64,000 bases of DNA from Arthrobacter sp. YN (GTDB lineage Bacteria; Actinomycetota; Actinomycetes; Actinomycetales; Micrococcaceae): NCBI RefSeq assembly GCF_002224285.1, contig NZ_CP022436.1:2542001-2606000 (forward strand), in the 5' to 3' direction. The notes under the pieces are model-generated. The model saw only the letters and a program-made list of their open reading frames with translations, made no database searches and was not told the DNA's origin. Of the stretch, positions 43,533 to 52,137 are shown in pieces (the stretch's first letter is position 1; each line of letters opens with the position of its first letter). The translations under genes were made by a program, and so were the position numbers.

Positions 43533-44981
43533 TTACATGATTCCGGTGGGGACCAGCAGTGCCCAGGCCAAGGCGGGCGCAACGAGGACCACTCCGCCGG
43601 CGTACATCATCAGTTGCTTGTAGACGCGCTGGCGATCGTCTTCGCGGGCGTTGGCGACAACCAGCGCGCCGTCGGTGGAGAACGGGGATACATCGACGAC
43701 GGTCGCGGCGATGGCCAGAGCGGCCACCGTGCCCGAGGCGCTCAGTGAACTGGTCGCCAGCAACGGTCCCGCCAAGGGGATGAAAGCCGTGAGCAGGGCG
43801 GTGGAGGATGCAAAGGCCGAGCCAACGCCGATCACGTAGCAAAGAACCAGCGCAATCAGGAGCGGGGCTCCGAGTGCCAGGGCCTGCTCGGCGAGTGTAT
43901 CGATGACGCCGACGTGCTGCAGCAGGGATACGTAGGTGATCATGCCGGCGACCAGGAGCACGGTGGACCAGGAGACACCGCCGATGAACGTCTGGTGTTC
44001 CTTGATGTTGACCAGTGCCAAGAGGAGTCCTGCGGAGAGTGCCACGAAGCCGATGGGCATGTGGAAGCCCAAGGCGCAGACAAGCATTGCGACGATCAGT
44101 GCCAGCGTGAGGATCTGCTGTCCGTGCGGCCGGGCGGTACGTGTGGTGTCCACGTCAGCGAGCTGGCCTGCGGCGCCGTCGCGCATTTTGCCCAGGAGGG
44201 CAAACAGCACCACTGTCAGGACTGACAGGATGAGGTTCAGCGCAAAGCTTGCGGCGAAGAGTGAGCCCTGCGAGATCGGGAAGCCGTTCTTCACTGCAAT
44301 GTCGTGCACAAGAACGCCCGCCACGGACAGCGGCGAGAATCCACCTGCATGTGCTCCGTTGATGATGAAGGCCCCCATGAGGACGGGGTGAATGCGTGAT
44401 TCATAGGCCAGCCCGATGGCGGCGGGGGCCAGCAGGGCGACGGCGGCAGGGGAGAACGTACCGAGGGCCGTCAGTGATGCTGCCAGGAGAAAGAACACCC
44501 ACGGCAGGAGCATGGTTTTGCCGCGAACCAGCCGAACACACGTCTGGACGATGATGTCGATGGTCCCATTCCGCTGGGCCATGCTGAAGAAGTACGTGAC
44601 ACCGATGATGGTGATGACGATGTTGGCAGGGAAGTCGGCCAGGATTTCCTTGTCCGTCATGCCCAGCATGAAGTAGCCGACGCCGAAGGATGCCACCAGT
44701 CCCATGACGCCGATGTTCAGCGGCCATTTGGTGGCGACGACGAACATCACCACGAGGATGACCAGCGGGATGATCTGGGTGGCAGTCATGGTCGGCTCCG
44801 ATTCCGGGGTGGCCGCCGGGTTGAAGATGGCGCCCCCGAACAGGATGGCAACCAGGCCCAGGATCACGGAAGCGGCAACCGTTACCAGCAGGATACGGCG
44901 GCGGTGGTTGGGACTGCCGGAATTCTGTTCCAGGGTTTCGCTCTCCGATTCGGGAGCTGGTTGGTAAGTAACTTTAGCCAT
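43533..44981 (-). CDS. MatC-like/SLC13-type dicarboxylate carrier
   Basis: The 482-residue product is a secondary transporter with about twelve hydrophobic segments. The region around residues 70-220 resembles the MatC N-terminal (dicarboxylate carrier) module: KWPLNIGVMGLVASFGVGY and FPANIVITIIGVTYFFSMAQRNGT (core GVTYFFSMAQ). A polar N-terminal tail of about 30 residues precedes the first segment. AGGAG lies nine bases before the ATG, in the 12-base gap to the prpF-like gene, so they form one operon. It probably imports a di- or tricarboxylate that the PrpF-like enzyme isomerises. Confidence 0.85.
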   Translation of the reverse strand: MAKVTYQPAPESESETLEQNSGSPNHRRRILLVTVAASVILGLVAILFGGAIFNPAATPESEPTMTATQIIPLVILVVMFVVATKWPLNIGVMGLVASFGVGYFMLGMTDKEILADFPANIVITIIGVTYFFSMAQRNGTIDIIVQTCVRLVRGKTMLLPWVFFLLAASLTALGTFSPAAVALLAPAAIGLAYESRIHPVLMGAFIINGAHAGGFSPLSVAGVLVHDIAVKNGFPISQGSLFAASFALNLILSVLTVVLFALLGKMRDGAAGQLADVDTTRTARPHGQQILTLALIVAMLVCALGFHMPIGFVALSAGLLLALVNIKEHQTFIGGVSWSTVLLVAGMITYVSLLQHVGVIDTLAEQALALGAPLLIALVLCYVIGVGSAFASSTALLTAFIPLAGPLLATSSLSASGTVAALAIAATVVDVSPFSTDGALVVANAREDDRQRVYKQLMMYAGGVVLVAPALAWALLVPTGIM

Positions 44982-44993
44982 GGTGGTTTCTCC

Positions 44994-46112
44994 TCATTGA
45001 GTGGCTGATGCTAGCGAGGCTTCGACGGCACTGCCGAGAGTCTCCGGGAGGTGAATGATGCTGGTGGCGATGGTGCGTGCGGTCCGGTCGACGCCCACAA
45101 GGAGGGAACCGTCCCGGTGTTCGGTCCAGGTTTCAATCACGCCGGCCGGCGTGCGGAGTTTTAGCGTGGGGCGGGAGAGGGGGCCGGTGATATGGTTCAG
45201 CACTGTTCCCGGGGTGCCGGCGGCCAGTGTCAAAGCGATGCTTCCCGTGATGGCCAAGGCCGGATGCGGTTTGCCCATGGAGAGCATCATGACGTTGACG
45301 TCGCCTTCCGGGTCTGCCCCGGTGGGTGCGCCCACGATCGCAAGCTTGGGGACGGCCCGCGCGGCTTGCGAAGGACTGGGCGCCAATCCCATCCGGACAG
45401 CCGCCTGGCGGCGGATCACGTCCAAAGTCTCCAGCTGCAGTTCCACGCCGGCGCCCCAGGTTTCATAGCGGGCAGTGTCCAGTCCCAACTCCTCGGCGCG
45501 GACCATGACCACCGGTGCTCCGGCGTCGACCATTGATACCGTCCAGCGGGTGCCGCTTGCGACAATGGCGTCCGTTGGTGCGCCGGTAGGAAGGAGCTTC
45601 CCGGTGGTCTTTCCTGCCGGATCACGGAAGCCCAGACCCACCCGGTACCCGGGAAAGACGACACCGGGCATGTCTGCATCCGGAACGATCGGCAGGGCGC
45701 CGTCGGGGGTTGAAACCCGCTGGATGATGATCTGGCCCGTATTGGTGTTGCGGGTGACGATGCGGGTGGAATCGCCGTCGGGCGAAACCCAGCCTTTTTC
45801 AATGGCGTAGAGGCCTACAACCGCGGAGCAATTCCCGCAGTTGCTGCCCCAGTCCACGGCTGCCTCTTCGATGCCTACCTGGGCGAAGGTGAATTCGACG
45901 TCCACTTCGTCGTCGTCAGGCCGGCTGAGGATCATCGCCTTGCTGGTGGTGGAGGTGGCGCCGCCAACCCCGTCGATCTGGCGGGAGTCCGGGCTTCCGA
46001 AGAGCCTGGGAAGCAGCTCGTTGACGTCGGTGCCGGCTTGTTCCAGATGAGCAGTTTCAAAGACCCAGCACTTGCTGGTGCCTCCGCGCATCCATTCCGC
46101 TTCTATCTTCAT
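44994..46112 (-). CDS. PrpF family isomerase
   Basis: The 372-residue product belongs to the PrpF family (diaminopimelate-epimerase fold), whose members isomerise double bonds in unsaturated tricarboxylates such as aconitate or methylaconitate, or tautomerise oxalomesaconate. Typical segments are EAEWMRGGTSKCWVF, GVGGATSTTSKAMI and DWGSNCGNCSAVVGLYAIE; the GNCSA cysteine corresponds to the active-site region. No prpD, acnD or prpB gene lies nearby, so the substrate need not be methylaconitate. It is encoded with a MatC-like carrier and opposite a LysR regulator. Confidence 0.88.
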   Translation of the reverse strand: MKIEAEWMRGGTSKCWVFETAHLEQAGTDVNELLPRLFGSPDSRQIDGVGGATSTTSKAMILSRPDDDEVDVEFTFAQVGIEEAAVDWGSNCGNCSAVVGLYAIEKGWVSPDGDSTRIVTRNTNTGQIIIQRVSTPDGALPIVPDADMPGVVFPGYRVGLGFRDPAGKTTGKLLPTGAPTDAIVASGTRWTVSMVDAGAPVVMVRAEELGLDTARYETWGAGVELQLETLDVIRRQAAVRMGLAPSPSQAARAVPKLAIVGAPTGADPEGDVNVMMLSMGKPHPALAITGSIALTLAAGTPGTVLNHITGPLSRPTLKLRTPAGVIETWTEHRDGSLLVGVDRTARTIATSIIHLPETLGSAVEASLASATQ

Positions 46113-46188
46113 GGTGTTCCCTGCATCTCGTTGATGTTGTTCCTGTTACGAGGATGATCCGGATCACAAATGAAGACAATGTTGGATA

Positions 46189-46194
46189 TATAAT
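46189..46194 (+). promoter_or_regulatory. Consensus -10 element before the LysR gene
   Basis: TATAAT lies within an AT-rich patch (TTGGATATATAATGG) in the 228-base gap between the divergent prpF-like and LysR genes. No equally good -35 is visible 16-18 bases upstream, so an activator may be needed. The same patch read on the minus strand also offers -10-like sequence for the prpF-matC unit. Confidence 0.45.
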
Positions 46195-46340
46195 GGGGGC
46201 TGTAGCAATGCTTAATTCATATGCAGTTCAACGCGCATAGAGTGGATTTCGACACACCAAAGTCCGGAAGAGCTGGCTCCATGACGGCTAGGCCTCCGGG
46301 AAATACAGTGAATGAACCACTTGGACAGGAGCATGAACGC

Positions 46341-47279
46341 ATGCTTAACGAAGAAAACCCCGAATTATTCGATATTCGGCGCCTCGCGCTTCTGGTGGAA
46401 GTGGTTGAGCAGGGCTCCATCACCGCTGCGGCCGACACCATGATGTATACGCCGTCGGCCGTCTCGCAGCAGTTGCGCAAGCTCGAGCAGGAAGTTGGCC
46501 AGCCTCTCCTCAACCGCCGTTCGCGCGGCGTAGTCCCCACCGAGGCAGGCCAGATACTGGCAGGGCACGCGCGGAAGATCGTTGGGCAGATGCGGGCGGC
46601 CCGCGCGGACCTGGATCAGATCGCGGGCCTGCGCCGCGGGTCACTGACCGTTGGTACTTTTCCCACGCTGGCGGGATCGTTTCTCCCGCTTGTCATCAGG
46701 GCATTCAAAAAGCGTTACCCCGCCATTGGACTTTCCGTGCGCAGTGCCCGCTTCGATGAGTTGGTCTCGGACCTTGAATCCGGGGCAACCGGACTGTGTT
46801 TGCTGTGGGATTACCCTTGGAACCGGTTCAGTGATGAGTCCATCCGCATCACTGAGGTCTTCCAGGAGAGCACGGTGATTCTGGTGGCCAAGGGACACCC
46901 CTTGGCTGACCGTGATGAAGTAAGCATGGGTGACCTCCGGAAGGAGTCATGGATAGTGCGCGCTGAAGCCCATCCGGTAGTGGAAGTGCTTCAGCGATCT
47001 GCCCACGATGCAGGCTTTGAACCAAACATCGGGTTCCTGGCCAACGACTACCAGGAGGCGCAGGCCATGGTCAGCGTGGGCATGGGCGTGGCAATGGTGC
47101 CTAAGACGGCTGTTGCACTGCAGCATCCCGACGTCCGCGTCCTCAGTCTGGGCCCGGACGCTCCTTTGCGTCGGGTACTTCTGGCCCAGCGCCAGGACAA
47201 GGTCTACGCCCCCGCCGAAGTGGCATTCCACTCCACGCTCGTGGAAATTGCCCGCGAACGGGGGCGCGACTACTTGTAA
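46341..47279 (+). CDS. LysR family transcriptional regulator
   Basis: The 312-residue product has an N-terminal winged helix-turn-helix (FDIRRLALLVEVVEQGSITAAA, SAVSQQLRKLEQEVGQPLLNR) and a C-terminal substrate-binding-like domain (LTVGTFPTLAGSFLP). ATG 46341 is chosen because AGGAG lies at 46327-46331 with nine-base spacing; an in-frame ATG at 46221 lacks a ribosome-binding site and would add 40 non-conserved residues. Its position, divergent from the prpF-like/matC operon, strongly suggests that it regulates that operon. It is directly convergent with the DJ-1/PfpI gene. Confidence 0.9.
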   Translation: MLNEENPELFDIRRLALLVEVVEQGSITAAADTMMYTPSAVSQQLRKLEQEVGQPLLNRRSRGVVPTEAGQILAGHARKIVGQMRAARADLDQIAGLRRGSLTVGTFPTLAGSFLPLVIRAFKKRYPAIGLSVRSARFDELVSDLESGATGLCLLWDYPWNRFSDESIRITEVFQESTVILVAKGHPLADRDEVSMGDLRKESWIVRAEAHPVVEVLQRSAHDAGFEPNIGFLANDYQEAQAMVSVGMGVAMVPKTAVALQHPDVRVLSLGPDAPLRRVLLAQRQDKVYAPAEVAFHSTLVEIARERGRDYL

Positions 47280-48056
47280 CTAGTGGTCGGCGTCGGCCTC
47301 AGCCTTCCGGGCGCTTTTCTCGGCGTCCTTCTCCGCGCGCACTGCTTCTGCCTCGTGTTGCTCTTCTGCCTTTTCCTGGTGGATGACTTCGGCGAAGAGC
47401 TTTTCCATTTCCTTGGCCACGCCGGCGGCCGAGGCGGGGTTCTGGCCGGTAACCAATCGGCCGTCCACCGCTACCTTCTCCTCGAAGACCCCTGCGGAGA
47501 CGTGGCGGGCCCCCTGTTCCTCAAGCCGGTCCGCCAGGAAGAACGGAATGATCTTGTCTTTCCCTGCAGCCACTTCTTCGTCATTGGTGAACGCGGCTAC
47601 GTCGCGGCCCTCGACCAGCCGGAATCCGTTGTCCAGTTCTACGTTCAAAAGGCCGGCCGGCCCGTGGCAGACGGCACCCACCAGGCCACCGGCGTTGTAG
47701 ACGCTGGCCACCAGATTCTGCAGGCCTTCGCTGTCCGGGAAGTCCCACATGGTGCCGTGGCCGCCCACGAGGTAGATGGCATCGTACTGAGAGGGATCCA
47801 CGACGTCGACGCGGGCGGTGTTGTACAGCCCGGCGCGCGTTGTCTCGTCTTGGGTAAAGGCAACCTGGATGGGATCGTCCGCATCCACTTCGTCGCGCGG
47901 AGGCTGGCCTCCTTTGATGGAAGCAAAATCGACGAAGTGGCCTGAGTCTTTGAAGACCTTCCAGGGATGTGCGGCCTCAGCTACGTTGTAGCCGGTCTTC
48001 TCTCCCGTGTCGCCGAGCTCGGAAACGCTGGTAAGTACCATGAGGATTTTCTTCAT
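47280..48056 (-). CDS. DJ-1/PfpI family protein (type 1 glutamine amidotransferase-like)
   Basis: The 258-residue product has the DJ-1/PfpI fold of the Hsp31-like group. The nucleophile elbow AVCHGPAGL carries C130 followed by H131, and E-containing GEKTGYNVAEAAHPW matches the Hsp31/glyoxalase III group. Likely roles are glutathione-independent methylglyoxal removal or chaperone activity; the sequence does not decide. A lysine/glutamate-rich coiled-coil-like tail (about residues 225-258) is unusual for the family. The gene abuts the LysR stop with no spacer. Confidence 0.88.
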   Translation of the reverse strand: MKKILMVLTSVSELGDTGEKTGYNVAEAAHPWKVFKDSGHFVDFASIKGGQPPRDEVDADDPIQVAFTQDETTRAGLYNTARVDVVDPSQYDAIYLVGGHGTMWDFPDSEGLQNLVASVYNAGGLVGAVCHGPAGLLNVELDNGFRLVEGRDVAAFTNDEEVAAGKDKIIPFFLADRLEEQGARHVSAGVFEEKVAVDGRLVTGQNPASAAGVAKEMEKLFAEVIHQEKAEEQHEAEAVRAEKDAEKSARKAEADADH

Positions 48057-48185
48057 GAAGTGCTCCTTTCGTCCTCATCCCACCCTACGCCCCCATCAAT
48101 TCCGGCCCTTTAGTAGGCTGGACGAGCATCTATGCGTCTGTTGTCACATGCTTAAGTTGTTCCCTGGATCAGGAGTGTGAGTGCC

Positions 48186-48611
48186 ATGCCCAAGACCGGC
48201 AAGAACGATCATGCCCGGAAAGACGAGTTGCCAACGACTCTTCAACGCTCGGACCAGAAGGCCCAGGACACATTTGCCAAGACCTACGACTCGGCAATGG
48301 ATTCCTATGACGGCGATGAGAGCAGGGCCGCCCGCACGGCTTTCGCGTCGCTGAAGCACAGCTACGAGAAGGTAGGCGACCATTGGGAACCCAAAGAGGA
48401 AAGTGGACCTTCCGATGACCACGCGGCGGAAGGGCTCAGCTCGGATAAGCCCACTGCGGGCGGAGTCGACGCCAACGCTTCCAAGGAGCATCTCTACCGG
48501 CGGGCCCGCGAGCTGGACATCAAGGGCCGTTCAACCATGAACAAGGATGAGCTGGTCCAGGCACTGCAGAAAGCCAATGACGCGGCTACCCGAAAAGCCC
48601 GGGAAGGCTGA
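48186..48611 (+). CDS. ChaB-domain protein with Rho-N-like C-terminus
   Basis: The 141-residue product has an N-terminal ChaB-type domain (DELPTTLQRSDQKAQDTFAKTYDSAM, core QDTFAKTYDSAMDSY; AARTAFASLKHSYEKVGDHW) and a C-terminal SAP/Rho-N-like helix pair (KEHLYRRARELDIKGRSTMN, KDELVQALQKAN). An acidic linker joins them. Such proteins may bind nucleic acid and are often stress-related. AGGAG at 48171-48175 supports ATG 48186 rather than the GTG nine bases earlier, which is too close to it. Confidence 0.8.
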   Translation: MPKTGKNDHARKDELPTTLQRSDQKAQDTFAKTYDSAMDSYDGDESRAARTAFASLKHSYEKVGDHWEPKEESGPSDDHAAEGLSSDKPTAGGVDANASKEHLYRRARELDIKGRSTMNKDELVQALQKANDAATRKAREG

Positions 48612-48712
48612 ACCTGCGCGCAGGATGCCGTAGCGAGCGGATTATTGGGCTGACGGGTGATGCCAGGCACATTGTGACGCATCTGCGAAGCATCCTGTTT
48701 TTGCTGTTGCGC

Positions 48713-48731
48713 CGAGGTAAGGCTAACCTAA
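48713..48731 (+). promoter_or_regulatory. DtxR/IdeR-type iron box before a peptide-type ABC importer
   Basis: CGAGGTAAGGCTAACCTAA matches the DtxR/IdeR consensus at 16 of 19 positions, with the right half perfect. It sits between a -35-like TTGCGC (48707-48712) and a -10-like TAAATA (48729-48734) with a 16-base spacer, the same arrangement as at the fbp operon. It lies 58 bases before the start of the binding-protein gene. Confidence 0.82.
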
Positions 48732-48789
48732 ATAGTCTCCATTTTCCCCATGCCCTCCCGTTCCGGGCATACACCGCAGGTGGTTCCCT

Positions 48790-50340
48790 TTGCGTACACT
48801 CAGCCGTTCCACAGCAGCCCTTGGGGTCGCTGCACTTCTTTCCCTGACCGGTTGTGGTCTTAGCGGTGGACAGGCAGGCACCACCGAGAAGGTGGCCGAT
48901 ACCAACCAGCGCATCGTCGTGGATAACTTCCGGGCCCCCGTGGCCAACTGGGCGCTGGAGTCCGACGCCGCGTACATTCTGTCGTTGTCCGGCTGCCTGG
49001 AAACCCTGACCAAATATGACTCAGCCCAGGGCAAAGTGGTCCCGTTCCTGGCAACTGAGTGGAAGCAGGTCTCACCACTTGAGTGGGACTTCACCATCCG
49101 TGAAGGCGTGAAGTTCCAGGACGGTACCGATCTCACCGCAGAGACCGTCGCCGCTTCACTGAACTCAGTCCTTAAGGCCAAGGTACCTGCAAGGGCGTTC
49201 AGCCCGAGCATTGTCAGCGGAGTTCAGGCAACGGACGCCAAGACCGTTCGCGTCACCACGCCGGTGGAGAATCCGTTGGTGCCGTTCCGCTTGGCGAGCG
49301 TCAACACGGGCATCCTCGCGCCTGCCGCCTATGCCGGTGCCACGGTTAATCCCTTCGGTCACTGCACGGGCCCGTTCACACCAGTGTCTGAGAAGGCGAA
49401 GCAGTCCTTGACCTTGGACCGCAACGAGAATTACTGGGGCGGAAAGGTGCAGTTGGCTGGCGCTGAAGTCCGCTTCATCACCAATGGCGCTACCCGGGCC
49501 GCGCAAGTACAAACCGGCGAGGCCGACATTTCCTTGTCCATTCCGGCCTCCGCACTGTCCACGCTTGAAAGTGCACCCGATGTATCCGTCCTGAAGGCAG
49601 ATTCGCCCCGCACGGCCACTTTGTACATGAACAACGGCCGGGCACCTTTCAACAACGTGGATTTCCGCAAGGCACTCCGGTCCGCTCTGGACCTGGAAGC
49701 CCTGGCTGCCAGCGTCTACGAAGGTGCGGCGTTGCCTGCAGTTGGCCCCTTCGCACCCTCCGAACCATGGGCGTCCAGCGAAGCCAAGACGCCCAAGCAG
49801 AACCTGGACGAGGCGAAGAAGCTCCTGGCCGATGCCGGCTACACCGCGGACAAGCCGCTGGAGATCATCGCCATCGTGGAGCGGACGGAGTTCGCCGACG
49901 TAGCAACAGTGATTCAGGACAACCTCAAGGACATCGGAGTTCCGGTGACCATTCAGGCCAAGGAATACGCCTCGGCTGAACCCGACGTTCTGGCCGGCAA
50001 CTATGACATGATCCTGAGCCAGCGCAACCGGCTGATTGACATCGCCGATCCCATTGGCTTCCTGACGGCCGACTACTCCTGCAAGGGCACATACAACCTG
50101 AGCCACTTCTGCAACGAAGAGTACGACGCACTCATCACAGAAGCTGCCCGGACCTCCAACACTGAGGAACGGTACAAGCTGTATGGCAAGGCCGGTCAAC
50201 TCCTGAACGACCAAGCCGTGAACCTGTGGCTGGTCAATGAACAAGCCACGGACGCTGTCCGCAGCAACGTCCTGTCCTACGTCCAGGACCCGTTGTCCCG
50301 TTACGTCCTGACCGCGCAAACGGCCAAGGCCGGCTCCTGA
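48790..50340 (+). CDS. Iron-regulated peptide-type (SBP_bac_5) ABC substrate-binding lipoprotein
   Basis: The 516-residue product is an exported lipoprotein (lipobox LTGC, Cys about residue 22) of the DppA/NikA family (LETLTKYDSAQGKVVPFLATEW, core KVVPFLATEWKQ; FTIREGVKFQDGT). It starts with TTG, with AGGTGG about seven bases upstream. A DtxR-type box controls it, so the ligand is more likely linked to iron, such as a metallophore, haem or chelated metal, than a nutritional peptide; DppA-type proteins that bind haem or nickel chelates are known. The ligand is inference. The two permeases and a double ATPase follow in order. Confidence 0.88.
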   Translation: MRTLSRSTAALGVAALLSLTGCGLSGGQAGTTEKVADTNQRIVVDNFRAPVANWALESDAAYILSLSGCLETLTKYDSAQGKVVPFLATEWKQVSPLEWDFTIREGVKFQDGTDLTAETVAASLNSVLKAKVPARAFSPSIVSGVQATDAKTVRVTTPVENPLVPFRLASVNTGILAPAAYAGATVNPFGHCTGPFTPVSEKAKQSLTLDRNENYWGGKVQLAGAEVRFITNGATRAAQVQTGEADISLSIPASALSTLESAPDVSVLKADSPRTATLYMNNGRAPFNNVDFRKALRSALDLEALAASVYEGAALPAVGPFAPSEPWASSEAKTPKQNLDEAKKLLADAGYTADKPLEIIAIVERTEFADVATVIQDNLKDIGVPVTIQAKEYASAEPDVLAGNYDMILSQRNRLIDIADPIGFLTADYSCKGTYNLSHFCNEEYDALITEAARTSNTEERYKLYGKAGQLLNDQAVNLWLVNEQATDAVRSNVLSYVQDPLSRYVLTAQTAKAGS

Positions 50341-50367
50341 CAACGGGCTGAGACAACCGAAGCACGT

Positions 50368-51309
50368 ATGATCACGTTCCTTGCGAAGCGGACGGCGACC
50401 CTGGTGGTCGCCGTCCTGCTGTCGTCTTTCGCCGTCTTCCTGATTCCTTACGTGACCCCAGGCGATCCGGTCCGGAAAATCATTCGCTCCCGTGTGGCCG
50501 GGGATGTGGTGGACGAAGCCACCGTTCAGGCACTGGCGGAAAGCCTGGGGCTCAACGATCCACTTCCCAACCAATATCTGCGGTGGCTGGGTGACTTCTT
50601 CACGGGAGACATGGGTTTGTCGCACATCAGCCGTACACCCGTGATTGATCAGGTGCTGCCGGCCTTGGGGATCACCCTCAGCCTTGTACTGGTGGCTTTG
50701 GGCACGGCCGTGGTGGTCTCCTTGCCCCTGGGGATTGTGGCGGCACTGAAGCAAGGCAGCAAAACCGACAAACTGATCACCACTGTCACGCAGTCCTTCA
50801 TTGCCATGCCGGAATACTGGTTGGCACCACTGCTGGTGCTGGTCTTTGCCCTCAAGCTTGCCTGGCTGCCCTCTGCGGGGTGGAACACGGCCTCGTCCAT
50901 TGTCCTGCCGGCCGCCACGCTGTCCCTCCGGCCCATCAGCTTCTTCACCTCAGCGGTCCGCTCGGGCATGATCGATGCCCTCGAGGCGGAGCACATTCCC
51001 GCTGCCCGGGCCCGCGGCCTTAGCCACGTGCAAACTGTCCTGCGGCACGTTGTTCCCAACGGCCTGGTTCCGTTGTCCACGTTGTTCGCGGTGTGGTTCG
51101 CGGGACTTCTGGGAGGTTCGGTCATCGTGGAGGTCATCTTCGCGATCCCCGGCATGGGACGTCTTCTCTACGACGCCGTGGTCAACAGTGACATCCCCTT
51201 GGCGCAGGGAGGCGTGGTGGTCGTGGTGGCTTTGGCCGTCGCCATCACCACTCTCGCGGACTTCCTGCACCGGATTCTGAGCCCAAAGGTGAGTGGCGCC
51301 CTTGCGTAA
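50368..51309 (+). CDS. ABC transporter permease (DppB type), iron-regulated unit
   Basis: The 313-residue product has six membrane segments, the family motif YVTPGDPVRKII near the N-terminus, and the EAA loop HIPAARARGLSHVQTVLRHV (core AARARGLSHVQ). It lies 27 bases after the binding-protein gene and overlaps the second permease gene slightly, whichever of its two possible starts is used. It is part of the transporter controlled by the box at 48713-48731. Confidence 0.9.
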   Translation: MITFLAKRTATLVVAVLLSSFAVFLIPYVTPGDPVRKIIRSRVAGDVVDEATVQALAESLGLNDPLPNQYLRWLGDFFTGDMGLSHISRTPVIDQVLPALGITLSLVLVALGTAVVVSLPLGIVAALKQGSKTDKLITTVTQSFIAMPEYWLAPLLVLVFALKLAWLPSAGWNTASSIVLPAATLSLRPISFFTSAVRSGMIDALEAEHIPAARARGLSHVQTVLRHVVPNGLVPLSTLFAVWFAGLLGGSVIVEVIFAIPGMGRLLYDAVVNSDIPLAQGGVVVVVALAVAITTLADFLHRILSPKVSGALA

Positions 51310-52137
51310 GCGGTCAGTGTTCGACGGCGCCGCCGTCGTTATTCTCGTCCTGATAGTCGCCGCCGTGGCGGCTGCGCCGTGGCTGGCGCCTTTTCCACCG
51401 GACGATCAGAACCTCGCTGCACGGCTCGCGCCACCCAGTGCCACACACTGGTTGGGGACGGACCACCTTGGGCGGGATACGCTCAGCCGCTTGCTCGACG
51501 GCGGTCGGTTCTCTTTGGTGGTGGCGGCACTGGCCACGGTCCTGACCGGAATCATTGGTTTGGTGGTCGGTGTGCTCAGCGCGCGGCGGAAGGGCTGGGT
51601 AGACGAACTCTTCACCCGTACCAATGATGTGTTGTTGGCGCTGCCGGAGATGGTGGTGGCGTTGTTCATCGTCGCTGCCATGGGCACAGGCTTCACGTCC
51701 CTGCTGGTCGCGCTGACCGTGACCGGGTGGACGCCCTTTGCCCGCCTGGCGCGGACGTTGGCCTATGACGTCTCTGCACGCGGATTCGTCGAAGCAGCGC
51801 GCGTGGTGGGCTGTTCGCCGTCGTTCATTGTCTTCCGTCACATCATCCCGCACCTCGCAGCCCCGATGCTGGGGCAAGCGACACTCCGTTTCGGGCAGCT
51901 CCTGATCAGCGTGGGAGCCCTGTCCTACCTCGGGCTGGGCGTTCAACCGCCACAGTCTGACTGGGGTTCCATGGTGGCAGCGGCCCAGCCCTACGCGGAG
52001 CGGGCGCCCTGGGGATCATTGCACCGGGCCTCACCATCTTCCTGGTTGCCCTGTGTGTAACGCTGATCGGTCAGCGGACATCACGGCGGGCAGCGGACCC
52101 GGTGGATGTCCTGGTGGTGGAGGGCCAGCATGCCTGA
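51302..52137 (+). CDS. ABC transporter permease (DppC type), apparent frameshift near its end
   Basis: The product has the family motif WLGTDHLGRDTLSRLL, membrane segments and the EAA loop EAARVVGCSPSFIVFRHI. TTG 51302 is preferred, with AAGGTGA about nine bases upstream; an in-frame GTG at 51293 is too close to it. After YAERAPWG (about 52012-52016, four G) the frame turns unnatural and stops at 52060. The -1 frame continues IIAPGLTIFLVALCVTLIGQ, the expected last membrane segment, to a TGA at 52135-52137. A fifth G would restore a 278-residue protein that overlaps the ATPase start by eight bases. Confidence 0.82.

Noticed and set aside
48613..48624. Perfect palindrome CCTGCGCGCAGG just after the ChaB-like gene
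   Set aside because: There is no loop and no T-run, and short CG-rich palindromes are expected by chance in this DNA.
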